From: Bacteroidota bacterium
GTDB lineage: Bacteria; Bacteroidota; Bacteroidia; Chitinophagales; Saprospiraceae
DNA: 64,000 nucleotides
Direction: 5' to 3'
Assembly: GCA_030147525.1 (NCBI GenBank)
Contig: JASBVF010000040.1
Coordinates: 124,001-188,000 of the forward strand
The notes under the pieces were generated by a model, which had not been told where the DNA came from, did no database searches, and saw only the letters and a program-made list of their open reading frames with translations. Each line of letters starts with the position of its first letter. Within the stretch, counting starts at the first letter, position 1. Shown in pieces: positions 48,490-58,586 of this stretch. Made by a program: the position numbers and the translations under genes.

Positions 48490-50904
48490 TTACATTCTGA
48501 CAATCCGGGTCACCACGGCCTGTGTGCCGTTTGAAACGACAAGGTCGTAAACTCCTGCTTTGATGCCTTCGAGCCCAAGCTCAAATTCGAGGCGATCACC
48601 GGTTTTTTCAACATCCATCGTCCTGACCGTCCTGCCAACTACGTCGAACAGGCGCACCTGAAGCTCACCTTTCCAATTGTTCAGGAGCGTGGCTTTCACG
48701 CTACGCACAACCACAGGGTTAGGCGCCACGCTCAGCATTCCCTGGTTTTCGAGCACCGTTTCCCTGACATTCACGACGTTTTGATTTTCCAATGCTCCGA
48801 TATCAACGGCATTGATGCGGGGGTTTCCGGCAAGGTCAAACTCAGGAGCACCGGCATCAACACCCGCATCGATGCAAATGCTGCCTTGCTTCAGGCTGAA
48901 ATCAAAATCATCCGGATCCACAAACCCTGCATCTTCCAGCTGAATATCCTTTGGATGCGTCAGATAAGCCTCCATTGAGGCGTCGTCAGAAAGGTTACCT
49001 CCGTTGGAAGTAACAGTGGGCGTTCCATCTTCGATGGCGTAGTTGATGCCGCCGTCGTGCCGGAGGATCGTATTCTGAAACGTCATATTTGAGGTAGCTG
49101 CATTGAGGCCGGTCCAGTTAGCGATGCCTGCCGCCAAAACACCGAAGTTGTCAGCAAAAGTGGAGTTCATGATCAGTACTTCCACGTGATTCGAGTCGGA
49201 GGTGTTGTTTGAAATAGCCCCTCCGGTACCGATATCTCCGGCTAAGTTGTTGAAAAACAGGCAGCTGGTGATCGTAGCGTCACAATTGCTCATGTTGATG
49301 GCGCCGCCCTGCACCGGTGCGATGTTAAAACCAAAAAGTGTGTTGCTCAATGTAAGCGAGCCAATGTCATCATCGCCATTTTCGGCGACATTGATGGCTC
49401 CGCCAACACCCGTTAGCGTTTCATTGGTCCAGAATTGACTGTTGTCTACAACGACGATGGAGCTGCTGGTGCTGGCTCCGGAAAAAATAGCGCCACCGCT
49501 GCTGTTGGCTTTGTTATCATTAAATTCAGAGTTCAGAATGACCACTGTTGTGGAATCATTCTGAAGTGCGATAGCGCCACCTGCGCTGTTAAGCGAAGTG
49601 TTACCGTTGAAGGTGCAGCCGTCGAGCGTCACCATCGCTACGAAGCCACAATTCATGGCGCCTCCCAGGTTCGTCGTCGTGTTTTCCTGGTAAAGGCAAT
49701 CTTCGATCTGGTAAGTTCCCAAGCCGTAGCAAGTGTGAGCGCCGCCCCAACCGCCGGAAGTTCCTTTGATGAAACTGCAATTTTTGTACACCACATTATC
49801 TCCGTTTGTATCGTTGCGGATTTGGCCGCCAGAGCCGGTGGCAGTATTGCTGTCAAACATGCAGTCTTCCAGCGTGTAACTGCCGTTGCGGTTTCTGAAG
49901 GCTCCGCCGATGCCGCCGGTCGTGCTGTTAGTTTTAAAAATACAGTTTGACACAACGAAGTTGGCCGGATCTGTGGTCGCCAGCTCATTGCCATCGTAGT
50001 AAAGTGCGCCGGAGTTAACGGCAACGTTACCTTCAAACAAAGTACCGGAAAGTGAAACGTTCGTGCTGTTGAAATTGTAAAAAGCACCACCTGCGCCGTC
50101 TGTGTTCACATTAAATTTGAACTCGCAATCGCTCACGCTGATGTTGCTGGAGTAAAGTGCGAAAAATGCACCACGGGTTGTCTTGTTGTTTCTGAAAGAA
50201 CAGCCCTGAACCGTAACATCCGAAAGTGCATTCACCAGAATGCCTGCACTCTGAGAAGTTGAGTAGTTCTTCGTGAAAGAGCTACCGGAGATATTCGAAC
50301 CGGAGGCAGCTCCTCCCAAAAAAATACATCCACCCGAGCGGCCGAAGTTGTTGAAAAAACTGCATTGCGCAACATTTATCGGGCTGAGTGCATAGATGCC
50401 TCCACCGCTGCGAAAATAGCTTGCCACCGCATCGGAATCACTGGTGTGACCTCCGATAATGGCAAATCCGTCAATTGTTACCGCAGTACTCAGCAGACTA
50501 TCCACGTAAATGACATGCTGCGTGTTGTCTGATTTGTTGGCAGTAAAATTTTCTGAAATGTCGTCTCCGTTGATATCGCCACTGAGCGTGGTGATATTGG
50601 TAGCAGGATTACGCTGACTGAGGCTGCTTTCAGTACCTGCAAAACCTCCGTAGAGTGCAATACTTTTGCTGATGGAAAATACCGACGATGTGCCGCCAGG
50701 CTTGTAAGTGCCTGCAGCCACCCAGATTTCACCGGAGAAAGTGTTGGCAAGGGCTGTTTCCAGCTTAGTGTAAGCATTTTGCCAGGAGGAGCCATCGTTG
50801 GCACCTGCCGCATCGTGCTTTACATAAACCTGGGCCTGAATATTCGCCACTGCCACAGCGAAGGCAAAAACCAGGATAAAACGAAAAAAGTAGACTTGCT
50901 TCAT
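48490..50904 (-). CDS. Secreted right-handed beta-helix protein with T9SS sorting domain
   Basis: 804 residues. A signal peptide (FILVFAFAVAVANIQA) is followed by repeated Pmp-like coils with NSGGAIFSG-type, GGAINMSNCDAT-type and FNGNTSLNSAGGAIAL-type phrases, typical of parallel beta-helix surface proteins. The segment NPRINAVDIGALENQ is the end of a choice-of-anchor Q domain. The last 80 residues (LSVAPNPVVVRSVKATLL ... GVYDLVVSN) form a type A sorting domain. It is expected to reach the cell surface by T9SS. Binding partner or enzyme activity cannot be inferred. Confidence 0.88.
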   Translation of the reverse strand: MKQVYFFRFILVFAFAVAVANIQAQVYVKHDAAGANDGSSWQNAYTKLETALANTFSGEIWVAAGTYKPGGTSSVFSISKSIALYGGFAGTESSLSQRNPATNITTLSGDINGDDISENFTANKSDNTQHVIYVDSLLSTAVTIDGFAIIGGHTSDSDAVASYFRSGGGIYALSPINVAQCSFFNNFGRSGGCIFLGGAASGSNISGSSFTKNYSTSQSAGILVNALSDVTVQGCSFRNNKTTRGAFFALYSSNISVSDCEFKFNVNTDGAGGAFYNFNSTNVSLSGTLFEGNVAVNSGALYYDGNELATTDPANFVVSNCIFKTNSTTGGIGGAFRNRNGSYTLEDCMFDSNTATGSGGQIRNDTNGDNVVYKNCSFIKGTSGGWGGAHTCYGLGTYQIEDCLYQENTTTNLGGAMNCGFVAMVTLDGCTFNGNTSLNSAGGAIALQNDSTTVVILNSEFNDNKANSSGGAIFSGASTSSSIVVVDNSQFWTNETLTGVGGAINVAENGDDDIGSLTLSNTLFGFNIAPVQGGAINMSNCDATITSCLFFNNLAGDIGTGGAISNNTSDSNHVEVLIMNSTFADNFGVLAAGIANWTGLNAATSNMTFQNTILRHDGGINYAIEDGTPTVTSNGGNLSDDASMEAYLTHPKDIQLEDAGFVDPDDFDFSLKQGSICIDAGVDAGAPEFDLAGNPRINAVDIGALENQNVVNVRETVLENQGMLSVAPNPVVVRSVKATLLNNWKGELQVRLFDVVGRTVRTMDVEKTGDRLEFELGLEGIKAGVYDLVVSNGTQAVVTRIVRM

Positions 50905-51241
50905 GATGAATGTTTTAGCAACGTACCAGCCAGAACCTGCCGATTAAGACCAAACCAAAAAAGAAGAAACAGGCATCAACAAGTGAGGAGAAGGTAACTT
51001 TGGAACACTGACTTACAATTTTTAAAGGTAAACCTGCCTCACAAAAAACGCACGTTTCTATTCGTATTAAAATTGAAGTTACGCTGTGTTTTTGGGCCTG
51101 GCAATCAGGGAAGTTACTGTCGGCACGCTTTGTAAATAAGTTGGAAAGTCAATAGGGGGGAAAAGATAGGGCGAGAAATGAGAATTTAAAATGGAAGAAA
51201 AAATTTTTGTCTGCCAACGTACCTATCGGCAGTATTTTTTT
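50905..51241. other. Upstream region of the beta-helix gene
   Basis: About 340 bases between the beta-helix gene and the rpsA terminator. A near-match to the -7 element (TACCTTTA on the minus strand, near 51025) may be the promoter. Nothing else stands out. Confidence 0.4.
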
Positions 51242-51284
51242 CAAAAAAAATCCCCGGCCCAGGAGTTAAACCCAGGCCGGGGAC
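51242..51284 (-). terminator. Intrinsic terminator after rpsA
   Basis: CCCCGGCC pairs with GGCCGGGG, with further pairing CCTGGG/CCCAGG inside; ATTTTTTTT follows on the minus strand. Confidence 0.88.
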
Positions 51285-51314
51285 AGCAGGTGAAATTTTC
51301 ACCAATTATATCAG

Positions 51315-53333
51315 TTACGCTTCGGTCTTGTCGTCCGCATCGCCACCTTCCTGCTCTGACCACTGCTCTTTGAGCTGGCTGAAAGCATCGAGGTCGCCCA
51401 ATGTCGAACGCTCAACTGAAGATTGTTGCTTCTTCACAACCTGGCGAGTTTCCTCACGCTCTGCGTCTTTTTCTTTCTTCACCTGCTCATCAGCCTCACG
51501 ACGGATGTCGTCGAGGTAGCGAGAGTGAGAAACCAACAGGCGCTTATCGTCACGGTTGAATTCAATCACTTTGAAAATCAGTACATCTTCCACTTCAGCA
51601 GTGGTGTTGTCTTCTTTCCGCAGGTGCTTGATCGGAGCGAAAGCTTCAAGTCCGTGTGGCAGCTGAATGATAGCGCCACGGTCGTCACGGCGAACAACTG
51701 TTCCTTCGTGGTAAGAACCAACCGGGAAAACATTTTCAAATGTATCCCAAGGATTCTCTTCTGTCTGCTTGTGGCCGAGAGAGAGTTTCCGGTTTTCTTT
51801 ATCCACTTCCAGGATGACAGATTCGATATCTTCGCCAACTTTAGTGAACTCTGACGGGTGAGAGTAACGCTTCGTCCAAGACAGGTCGGAAATGTGGATC
51901 ATACCGCCGATGCCATCTTCGAGTTCAACGAACACACCGTATTGTGTCAGGTTTTTCACCTTTACTGTGTGGCGGCTGCCAACAGGGTAGCGCTCTTCGA
52001 TTTCATCCCATGGATCTTTGCTCAACTGCTTGATGCTCAATGACATCTTACGGTCTTCACGATCGATGGTAACGACTTTGGCTTCCAGCTCAGAACCCAT
52101 TCTGAAGTAATCCTTGGCATTGATTTGCTGGTTACCCCATGAAACTTCAGAAACGTGGATAAGCCCTTCAACACCAGGCATAACTTCGAGGAATGCACCG
52201 TAGTCTTCAACATTGACTACTTTACCTTTCACGACGTCGCCTTCCTTGATGTTGTCAGCCAGAACTTCCCATGGATGCGGCTGGAGTTGCTTCAAGCCGA
52301 GCGAGATACGCTTCTTGTTCTCGTCGAAATCGAGTACAACCACGTTGATCTTCTGATTGATGGAAAGTACTTCGCTTGGGTGGTTGATACGTCCCCAGGA
52401 GATATCGGTGATGTAAAGCAGACCGTCCACGCCACCAAGGTCGAGGAATGCACCGAAGTCGGTGATGTTTTTAACCAAACCTTCGAGTACCTGACCTTTT
52501 TCCAGCTTCGCAATGATAGCATCACGCTGCTCGGCGAGGTCGCTTTCGATGAGTGCTTTGTGAGAAACAACGGCGTTTTTGATTTGCTCGTTGATCTTGA
52601 CCACTTTGAACTCCATCTGCTTGCCCACGAACTGATCGTAGTCGAGAATTGGCTTGATGTCGATCTGCGAACCGGGGAGGAATGTTTCCAAACCGCCACA
52701 ATCGGCGATGAGACCACCCTTGGTTTTGCTGATGACCGTACCTTTGATAACAGTACCGTTTTCGTAGGAATCCTTAATGGCTTCCCATGCACGCAACAGT
52801 TTCGCTTTGCGACGGGAAAGTACCAACTGGCCTTTTTCGTCTTCCTGCTTCTCAACGTAAACATCTACCTTGTCACCAACCTTCAGGTCAGGCATATCAC
52901 GGAAGTCGTTGAGAGAAACAAGGCCGTCAGATTTTGAATTGAGATCAAGTACAACGTCGCCGTTATTGATGGCAGATACTGTTCCTGTAACAATTTCATT
53001 TTCCATCAGCGAAGTCAGCGTGTTGTCGTACAACTCAGTGAAGTTGGCACGCTCTTCTTTGCTGTATGTTTGACCATGCTTGTTAGCATTGTCCCAGTTA
53101 AAGTCACCGGATGAACCACTTTGAGCAAACAACTCATCGATGGAAACTTCGTCGCCTTCCTCCTCTTCCTCTTCTTCCTCGTCGGCTTCGTCGATCACAT
53201 CGTCAATGTCTTCGTCATCTTCGTCAACATCGGTGTCTTCTACGTCCGTTTCATCAACGGCTGTTTCGGAGAGATCTTCTTCGCTTGTTTCGATCTCTTC
53301 TACTTCTTCATTTTTCTTTTTTTCTTCGAGCAT
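51315..53333 (-). CDS. rpsA: 30S ribosomal protein S1
   Basis: 672 residues. Six S1 OB-fold repeats are recognisable, including VKNITDFGAFLDLGGVDGL, VVNVEDYGAFLEVMPGVEGL and VKNLTQYGVFVELEDGIGGM. The protein is preceded by an acidic N-terminal tail of about 65 residues with a long run of Asp and Glu, which is typical for Bacteroidota and absent from E. coli S1. S1 helps load mRNA on the 30S subunit, which matters in a phylum with few Shine-Dalgarno sites. Its leader is about 160 bases long, so autoregulation is possible. Confidence 0.95.
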   Translation of the reverse strand: MLEEKKKNEEVEEIETSEEDLSETAVDETDVEDTDVDEDDEDIDDVIDEADEEEEEEEEGDEVSIDELFAQSGSSGDFNWDNANKHGQTYSKEERANFTELYDNTLTSLMENEIVTGTVSAINNGDVVLDLNSKSDGLVSLNDFRDMPDLKVGDKVDVYVEKQEDEKGQLVLSRRKAKLLRAWEAIKDSYENGTVIKGTVISKTKGGLIADCGGLETFLPGSQIDIKPILDYDQFVGKQMEFKVVKINEQIKNAVVSHKALIESDLAEQRDAIIAKLEKGQVLEGLVKNITDFGAFLDLGGVDGLLYITDISWGRINHPSEVLSINQKINVVVLDFDENKKRISLGLKQLQPHPWEVLADNIKEGDVVKGKVVNVEDYGAFLEVMPGVEGLIHVSEVSWGNQQINAKDYFRMGSELEAKVVTIDREDRKMSLSIKQLSKDPWDEIEERYPVGSRHTVKVKNLTQYGVFVELEDGIGGMIHISDLSWTKRYSHPSEFTKVGEDIESVILEVDKENRKLSLGHKQTEENPWDTFENVFPVGSYHEGTVVRRDDRGAIIQLPHGLEAFAPIKHLRKEDNTTAEVEDVLIFKVIEFNRDDKRLLVSHSRYLDDIRREADEQVKKEKDAEREETRQVVKKQQSSVERSTLGDLDAFSQLKEQWSEQEGGDADDKTEA

Positions 53334-53641
53334 TGATAGAATGCTTTTTAAATGTTAAAAAATATGGTGATTGGCAGTTGGTAAAAGGTGACCGGCGCTT
53401 CAGCCGTTCACGTGTTTTTTCCTGACTTCCAATGACCGGGTTTAAAAATGCTTTTGGATGCTGGTTTTTCGTGAAAAAATACCCCTTGCCAAAAGCGGCG
53501 CAAAGGTAAGCCTATAAGCCGTGTCCGCAAAGAATAACACCTCTTTTATTTTCTTTTGAAAGTTTTTAGCCTGCTGATTTACCCTAATTGCCCTTAAGGT
53601 TGTTCATTTTTGCAAATTCATTCACCAAATTTTCACCAAAA
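53334..53641. promoter_or_regulatory. Divergent region with long rpsA leader
   Basis: 308 bases between rpsA and the DUF4112 gene. The rpsA promoter at 53501-53531 leaves a leader of roughly 160 bases. I see no single dominant hairpin in it. Confidence 0.5.
53501..53531 (-). promoter_or_regulatory. Promoter of rpsA
   Basis: On the minus strand a -33 TTTG (53531-53528) and a -7 TACCTTTG (53508-53501) are 19 bases apart, a near-perfect Bacteroidota promoter. Confidence 0.75.
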
Positions 53642-54109
53642 ATGGAAAAACAACGGGACCTCCCCGCTGCTCCTCAAATCCAATACCTCGACGACATGTC
53701 TGCTCTTTTGGATAGCCGGTTCCGGATTCCGGGAACTAACATTCGTTTTGGCTTTGATTTCATTATCGGGCTGGTTCCTTACGCAGGCGATGTGGTTACC
53801 TTTGGTTTCTCGGGCATGCTGGTCATTGCCATGGCAAGGCACGGGGCAAGCGGCATGGTGATCATCAAAATGCTGTGGAATATCCTGCTCGACACAGTCG
53901 TGGGGGCCATCCCCATCCTCGGCGACATTTTTGACCTTCAGTACAAAGCCAACCGAAGAAATTATTATCTGTTAAAAGAGCACTATCAGGAAGGGAAACA
54001 TACGGGAAGCGTCCTGCCGGTCGTTTTAGGCGTAATTGTAGCACTGTTACTTATGCTAAGTTTCGTCGTTTTAGTTGCATGGAAAGTCTTACAATGGATA
54101 TTTTCCTGA
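53642..54109 (+). CDS. DUF4112 membrane protein
   Basis: 155 residues from the ATG at 53642. The conserved DUF4112 core is seen: LLDSRFRIPGTNIRFGFDFI, LVPYAGDVVTFGFSGMLVIA and DTVVGAIPILGDIFDLQYKANRRN. Hydrophobic segments near 40-70, 80-100 and 125-150 suggest an integral membrane protein. The function of the family is unknown. It is divergent from rpsA. Confidence 0.85.
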   Translation: MEKQRDLPAAPQIQYLDDMSALLDSRFRIPGTNIRFGFDFIIGLVPYAGDVVTFGFSGMLVIAMARHGASGMVIIKMLWNILLDTVVGAIPILGDIFDLQYKANRRNYYLLKEHYQEGKHTGSVLPVVLGVIVALLLMLSFVVLVAWKVLQWIFS

Positions 54110-54204
54110 AAGAACGTGAGTTTTGGCAATATTAAATTTTGCGAAGCAAAACTAAGTCCTGACAAACACCGTTTCTTTTCTGACCAATCCACCAGTCCGA
54201 TGTC

Positions 54205-55317
54205 ATGAAATACTTATACTTTCTGACATTTTTGTTCGTCAGCCAATGTCTCCTCGCCCAATCGGTCGTTACCGGAGATGCTGAAAATATTATCCCCAAC
54301 CCCAGCTTTGAAATGTATTCCTCTCCGCCCATCGGCTGGTTTTACAAAGGCGAACACTACACTGCGGTAATGAAATACTGGTCATCGGCCACCAACGCAT
54401 CTCCGGATGTTTTCGGACCGAGAGTCAGGATACCGGCTCACTGGGCCGAAAAAGGTTTTGGCAAACAGGTTCCCCGAACAGGCCAATCCATGTCCGGCAT
54501 CACTGTATACGGCTGCGAACAAGGAAAACCTCATTGCCGGGAATACATCCAAATTCAAATGAGCGAACCGCTGGTGGAAGGACAGGCCTACCAGGCGGAA
54601 ATGTGGGTCAGCCACCTGCCTCAATCCCTCCGGGTGAACAACCTCGGTTTTCATTTTTCAAATGAAAAAATCGAAGAAATCACGGACGGCGTCCTGAATT
54701 TCAGCCCACAGGTCATCGCTGAGGAAATCATGGAGGGCAAAAACCACAAATGGCTCAAAATTTCCGGGCGCTTCACCGCCGAAACCGCTGCTGAATACCT
54801 CGTCATCGGAAACTTTTTCCCCGACAGCCTGACCCAGACAAAGCCAGGCGACGAAGGCAGTCTGCCCTACGCCTACTACTACATCGAAGACGTTTTTGTA
54901 AAAAAAATCCCACCCATTCTGCCCATCCCCGTGCCGGAAGACGACCTTTCAAGGATTAAGCTTGAGCCCGGCAAAGTCGTCCCTCTGAGAGACATTTACT
55001 TCGAATATGACAAATGGGAGCTCATGCCACGGTCCTACGTTGAGCTGAAAAAACTCCTCAAACTCATGCGGAACAACCCCCATCTCGCCATCGAAGTGTG
55101 TGGCCACACCGACAGCACCGGTGAAAATGACTACAATCTCACCCTCTCCGAGAAACGGGCCAGATCAGTTGTTGACTACCTCAATGCCAATGGTATCCCT
55201 CACAGCCGTACCCGCTTCAAAGGCTGCGGCAGCGCCCAGCCCATTGCCACCAATTCCACGGCAAAAGGCCGCCAGCTAAACCGACGGGTCGAATTCATTG
55301 TTCTGCAAGACGAATAA
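54205..55317 (+). CDS. OmpA-family outer membrane protein with carbohydrate-binding-like N-terminal domain
   Basis: 370 residues. The signal peptide (YLYFLTFLFVSQCLLAQ) precedes a domain of about 220 residues opening with NIIPNPSFEMYSSPPIGWF, a form typical of galactose-binding-like jelly-roll domains. The C-terminal 110 residues are an OmpA peptidoglycan-binding domain: IYFEYDKWELMPRSYVELKK, VCGHTDSTGENDYNLTLSEK and GRQLNRRVEFIVL. It probably tethers the outer membrane or a surface ligand to peptidoglycan. Confidence 0.9.
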   Translation: MKYLYFLTFLFVSQCLLAQSVVTGDAENIIPNPSFEMYSSPPIGWFYKGEHYTAVMKYWSSATNASPDVFGPRVRIPAHWAEKGFGKQVPRTGQSMSGITVYGCEQGKPHCREYIQIQMSEPLVEGQAYQAEMWVSHLPQSLRVNNLGFHFSNEKIEEITDGVLNFSPQVIAEEIMEGKNHKWLKISGRFTAETAAEYLVIGNFFPDSLTQTKPGDEGSLPYAYYYIEDVFVKKIPPILPIPVPEDDLSRIKLEPGKVVPLRDIYFEYDKWELMPRSYVELKKLLKLMRNNPHLAIEVCGHTDSTGENDYNLTLSEKRARSVVDYLNANGIPHSRTRFKGCGSAQPIATNSTAKGRQLNRRVEFIVLQDE

Positions 55318-55453
55318 GCGAGGGGGAAAAACTGTAATTCTCTACCCGCTTACATTTGCTATTTTTTTCTTTGCAAAAAATAGCTGTACCAAGCTACACC
55401 CCGATGGCCGTACATTTAAACCTGTAAACTTTTAAACATCTCAACTGCTTTTC

Positions 55454-56011
55454 ATGGCTTTTACAGAATCCAACATGCTGCCGCTCGGAACGGCCGCTCC
55501 TGACTTTTCACTCCCTGACACCGTTTCAGGAAAAACCATCAGCTTCAACGACGTAGCAACCGACAAGGCCACCGTTGTCATGTTCATTTGCAACCATTGC
55601 CCCTACGTCATCCATGTGAACCCCGAGATCGTCCGGGTGGCAAACGACTACCTGAAAAAAGGCGTGGGCTTCGTTGCCATCAGCTCCAATGATGTCAAAA
55701 ACTACCCTGATGACTCACCCGAAAAAATGAAAATCCTGGCCGAAAAAGAAGGCTACCCATTTCCCTACCTCTACGACGAGACACAGGAAGTCGCCAGAGC
55801 CTACGATGCTGCCTGCACGCCCGATTTTTACATTTTTGATCAAAATAAAAAACTGGCCTACCGGGGCCGGCTCGATGATTCCCGACCCAATTCCGGCACA
55901 CCGCTCACCGGCAAAGACCTTCGTGAAGCGCTCGACGCCGTGCTCGATGGCCGCAAACCCACCGACCGGCAGTACCCCAGCGCCGGCTGCAACATCAAGT
56001 GGAAAAAGTAG
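55454..56011 (+). CDS. AhpC/TSA-type thioredoxin-family protein
   Basis: 185 residues, no signal peptide. A redoxin fold with LPLGTAAPDFSLPDT, the active-site-like FICNHCPYV (CxxC), FVAISSNDVKNYPDD and CTPDFYIFDQNKKLAYRG. This subfamily with the CNHCPYV motif is widespread in Bacteroidota and is assigned as peroxiredoxin-like or thioredoxin-like without a known substrate. The GHMP kinase gene follows 7 bases later. Confidence 0.85.
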   Translation: MAFTESNMLPLGTAAPDFSLPDTVSGKTISFNDVATDKATVVMFICNHCPYVIHVNPEIVRVANDYLKKGVGFVAISSNDVKNYPDDSPEKMKILAEKEGYPFPYLYDETQEVARAYDAACTPDFYIFDQNKKLAYRGRLDDSRPNSGTPLTGKDLREALDAVLDGRKPTDRQYPSAGCNIKWKK

Positions 56012-56017
56012 CCAACC

Positions 56018-56965
56018 ATGAAAACCTACCCTGCAAAAATTCTCCTCTTCGGTGAGCACACCGTCAACACCGGAACTCAGGCATTGGCAGTGCCTTTCCC
56101 TGTTTTTTCGGCCCGGTGGCGGTTTGCTCCCCAACTTTCAAGGCAGGACCTGGCAAAACAGCAGATGCAATTGCCACAATTCGCTGCTCATCTCGAACAG
56201 CTGCAACATCGGGGAAGGCTTCTCTGCAAGCTGGACGCCACCGCTTTTCGTGAGGCATTGCATCAGGGGTTAATTTTTGAATCAAACATCCCGACCGGTT
56301 ACGGGGCCGGAAGTTCCGGTGCTTTGGTGGCTGCCGTTTTTGGCGAGTGGGCAAAAGACAGCAGCGACTGGTCTACCGGTATCGAGCATGTTTCACCAAA
56401 AAAAATTCTTGAGCTAAAAAAAGCGCTGGCACAGTTAGAGAGCTTTTTTCATGGCACCAGCAGCGGCACCGATCCGCTGATTTGTTTTTTACAAAAACCA
56501 CTGCTGCTGGGCGGACACGACGGGGTCAAAATTGCAAGTATCGCTGACAAACAATTTGAAAATAGCACGCATCAACTTTTTTTGCTGGATACCCGCATTG
56601 AACGCAAAGCCACGCCGCTCATCGAATATTTTTTGAAAAAAATGAAAACCGAGGCCTTCCACACCCGCTGCAAAAACGAGCTTCTGCCAGCTGTGGACAG
56701 TGCCATTCAGTCCTTCCTCTCGGCCGATGGTAAAAAACTGTTCGCCGAAATGCACCGCATCAGCGAATTTCAGTTGCTTTTTTTGGATAAAATGATTCCT
56801 GAAAGTTTTCATCCCCTCTGGAAGGAAGGGCTGGAAGGCGATTTGTTTAAACTAAAAATTTGCGGCGCTGGAGGCGGCGGCTTCCTCCTCGGCCTCACGA
56901 CTGATTTTGAGGCCATGCAAAAACGTTACCCCAACTATCGCATGCTGAGCGTTTCGCCCAGGTGA
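56018..56965 (+). CDS. GHMP-family kinase, mevalonate-kinase-like
   Basis: 315 residues. Motif 1 is AKILLFGEHTVNTGTQALAV, the ATP-binding motif 2 is PTGYGAGSSGALVAAVF, and motif 3 is KICGAGGGGFLLG. The stretch SFFHGTSSGTDPLICF fits mevalonate kinases, in which this Asp is catalytic. In Bacteroidota that use the mevalonate route this would phosphorylate mevalonate for isoprenoid synthesis, but related GHMP kinases of unknown substrate exist in the same group. It is probably co-transcribed with the redoxin gene. Confidence 0.8.
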   Translation: MKTYPAKILLFGEHTVNTGTQALAVPFPVFSARWRFAPQLSRQDLAKQQMQLPQFAAHLEQLQHRGRLLCKLDATAFREALHQGLIFESNIPTGYGAGSSGALVAAVFGEWAKDSSDWSTGIEHVSPKKILELKKALAQLESFFHGTSSGTDPLICFLQKPLLLGGHDGVKIASIADKQFENSTHQLFLLDTRIERKATPLIEYFLKKMKTEAFHTRCKNELLPAVDSAIQSFLSADGKKLFAEMHRISEFQLLFLDKMIPESFHPLWKEGLEGDLFKLKICGAGGGGFLLGLTTDFEAMQKRYPNYRMLSVSPR

Positions 56966-56969
56966 AATG

Positions 56970-57668
56970 TCAGGCAGGCAAGGCTTCCTGTTTTACGGGT
57001 TCGTCGGTATCCACCCAGCCATCCAGCAAATTGATGATGCGGGTACCGTACTGCGCATTTTTTTCAGAATGAGTTACCTGCACAATGGTCACACTTTCTT
57101 CCTCGTGTAATTTTTTGAACACATCCATGATCATTTCGCCTTGGGAAGTGTGAAGGTTTCCGGTCGGCTCATCGGCCAGCAGGAGTTTTGGTTTGGAGAT
57201 GATAGCTCTGGCTACGCCCACCAACTGCTGCTGTCCGCCGGAAAGCTGGTTGGGGAAGAGGTCTTTCTTGGCTACAATATTGAAGCGGTCGAGAATGTCG
57301 GCGACCAGGCTTTTGCGTTCGGAGCTTTTGACCTTACGGTAGAGTAGCGGCGTCTCGATATTTTCATACACTGTGAGATCATCGATGAGATGATAGGCCT
57401 GAAAAACGAAGCCCATGTAGTGTTTGTGCAGATCGTTGCGTTTGCGTTCGTTGAAATTATGCACCGGCTCATCAAAAAAATGATATTCACCGCCAGAAGG
57501 CTCCTCCAACATCCCGATGAGATTCAATAGCGTTGATTTACCGGCGCCACTCGGCCCCATGATGGTGACAAATTCGCCTTCCCTGATTTCGAGGTTGATA
57601 TTTTTCAACACCCAGGTTTTGTGAAAACCGGTTTTGTAAAACCTTTCAATCCCTTTGAGCTTGATCAT
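56970..57668 (-). CDS. LolD/MacB-type ABC transporter ATPase
   Basis: 232 residues from the ATG at 57668. Walker [16 protein letters not shown]-loop [14 protein letters not shown], signature [14 protein letters not shown] and Walker [12 protein letters not shown] are complete; TGNL is characteristic of the LolD/MacB/FtsE branch. The signature has LVG where QRVA is usual. No membrane permease lies next to it, so its partner must be elsewhere. The family drives lipoprotein release or mechanotransmission across the inner membrane. Confidence 0.9.
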   Translation of the reverse strand: MIKLKGIERFYKTGFHKTWVLKNINLEIREGEFVTIMGPSGAGKSTLLNLIGMLEEPSGGEYHFFDEPVHNFNERKRNDLHKHYMGFVFQAYHLIDDLTVYENIETPLLYRKVKSSERKSLVADILDRFNIVAKKDLFPNQLSGGQQQLVGVARAIISKPKLLLADEPTGNLHTSQGEMIMDVFKKLHEEESVTIVQVTHSEKNAQYGTRIINLLDGWVDTDEPVKQEALPA

Positions 57669-57931
57669 ACTTCGCAAGTGTTTGGTTTAGGTGAAACAAT
57701 ACTTGTCCGTTCTGATGGTATTTCTCTGGCAATGGGCATGCCATCAATTCAATATGCTGGTTATCAGTTTTTTATAAAAAAATCAACTTAAAAAGCTGTA
57801 CACATCCGGACGCAGACTGTCCGGTAACGGACGGCGACAGCGGTTTTGCATCCCAGGAAACAAAAGTTAAGAGCTTCAATTTTGGATCACTGTCCGGAAT
57901 CATTTTAATTTTGCCGCAAAAACTTGAAAAC

Positions 57932-58450
57932 ATGAAAAAAATCGTTCTCTTTTTAATCACAGCAGCTATCATCAGCGGTTGCCAAAACATGAAAAGCGAG
58001 GAAAATCGCAAAAAGCTGGCAGAAGAAATTTACACATTGGAAAAAAAATTGCTTGAAACAAAAGATGCCTCCAAAGACAAGCAATCAGCTTTGATGCTCA
58101 TAGAAAAAACAAAGCTGTACGCCAAAAACTTCCCCAGTGACTCCCTTTCCCCCATTTTACTCTTCAAAGCAGGCGACGTTGCAAAAGGCGCCCGGGAATA
58201 TGGCAAGGCAATACACCTGTGGGGGTTGGTCTGGCGGAACTATGAAAACCACCCAAAATCGCCTATGGCACTTTTTCTGCAAGGGTTTACGTTTGATAGC
58301 GATTTACGGGACCCCAAGATGGCAAGCAAGTATTACAATGACTTCCTGACCAAGTATCCCGACAACCCACTGGCCGAACAGGTGAAACAACTCCTTGCTG
58401 TTGTGGAAGTCAATCCCGACGAACTTATCAAGCAGTTTGAAGGGCAGTGA
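57932..58450 (+). CDS. TPR-like lipoprotein
   Basis: 172 residues from the ATG at 57932. The signal peptide ends in the lipobox IISGC. The mature part is helical with an early coiled coil (ENRKKLAEEIYTLEKKLLET) and TPR-like pairs (AREYGKAIHLWGLVWRNYEN, PKMASKYYNDFLTKYPDNPL). It resembles YbgF/BamD-type periplasmic repeat proteins, but a definite family cannot be given. Confidence 0.8.
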   Translation: MKKIVLFLITAAIISGCQNMKSEENRKKLAEEIYTLEKKLLETKDASKDKQSALMLIEKTKLYAKNFPSDSLSPILLFKAGDVAKGAREYGKAIHLWGLVWRNYENHPKSPMALFLQGFTFDSDLRDPKMASKYYNDFLTKYPDNPLAEQVKQLLAVVEVNPDELIKQFEGQ

Positions 58451-58586
58451 GGACAAGCCGGAATTGCTAATTTGCTCGTTATCAAAAAGTTAAAAAATAG
58501 ATGAATGACCCGGCGGCAAGGTCCGTAACGGGCAATTCAACGTTGAATCCCTTTACTTTGCCCTCTGTTTTGAAAAAAAAGTTACA

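Noticed and set aside
57772-58011. 80-codon minus-strand frame before the TPR lipoprotein
   Set aside because: It overlaps the lipoprotein start on the opposite strand and has no protein-like features.
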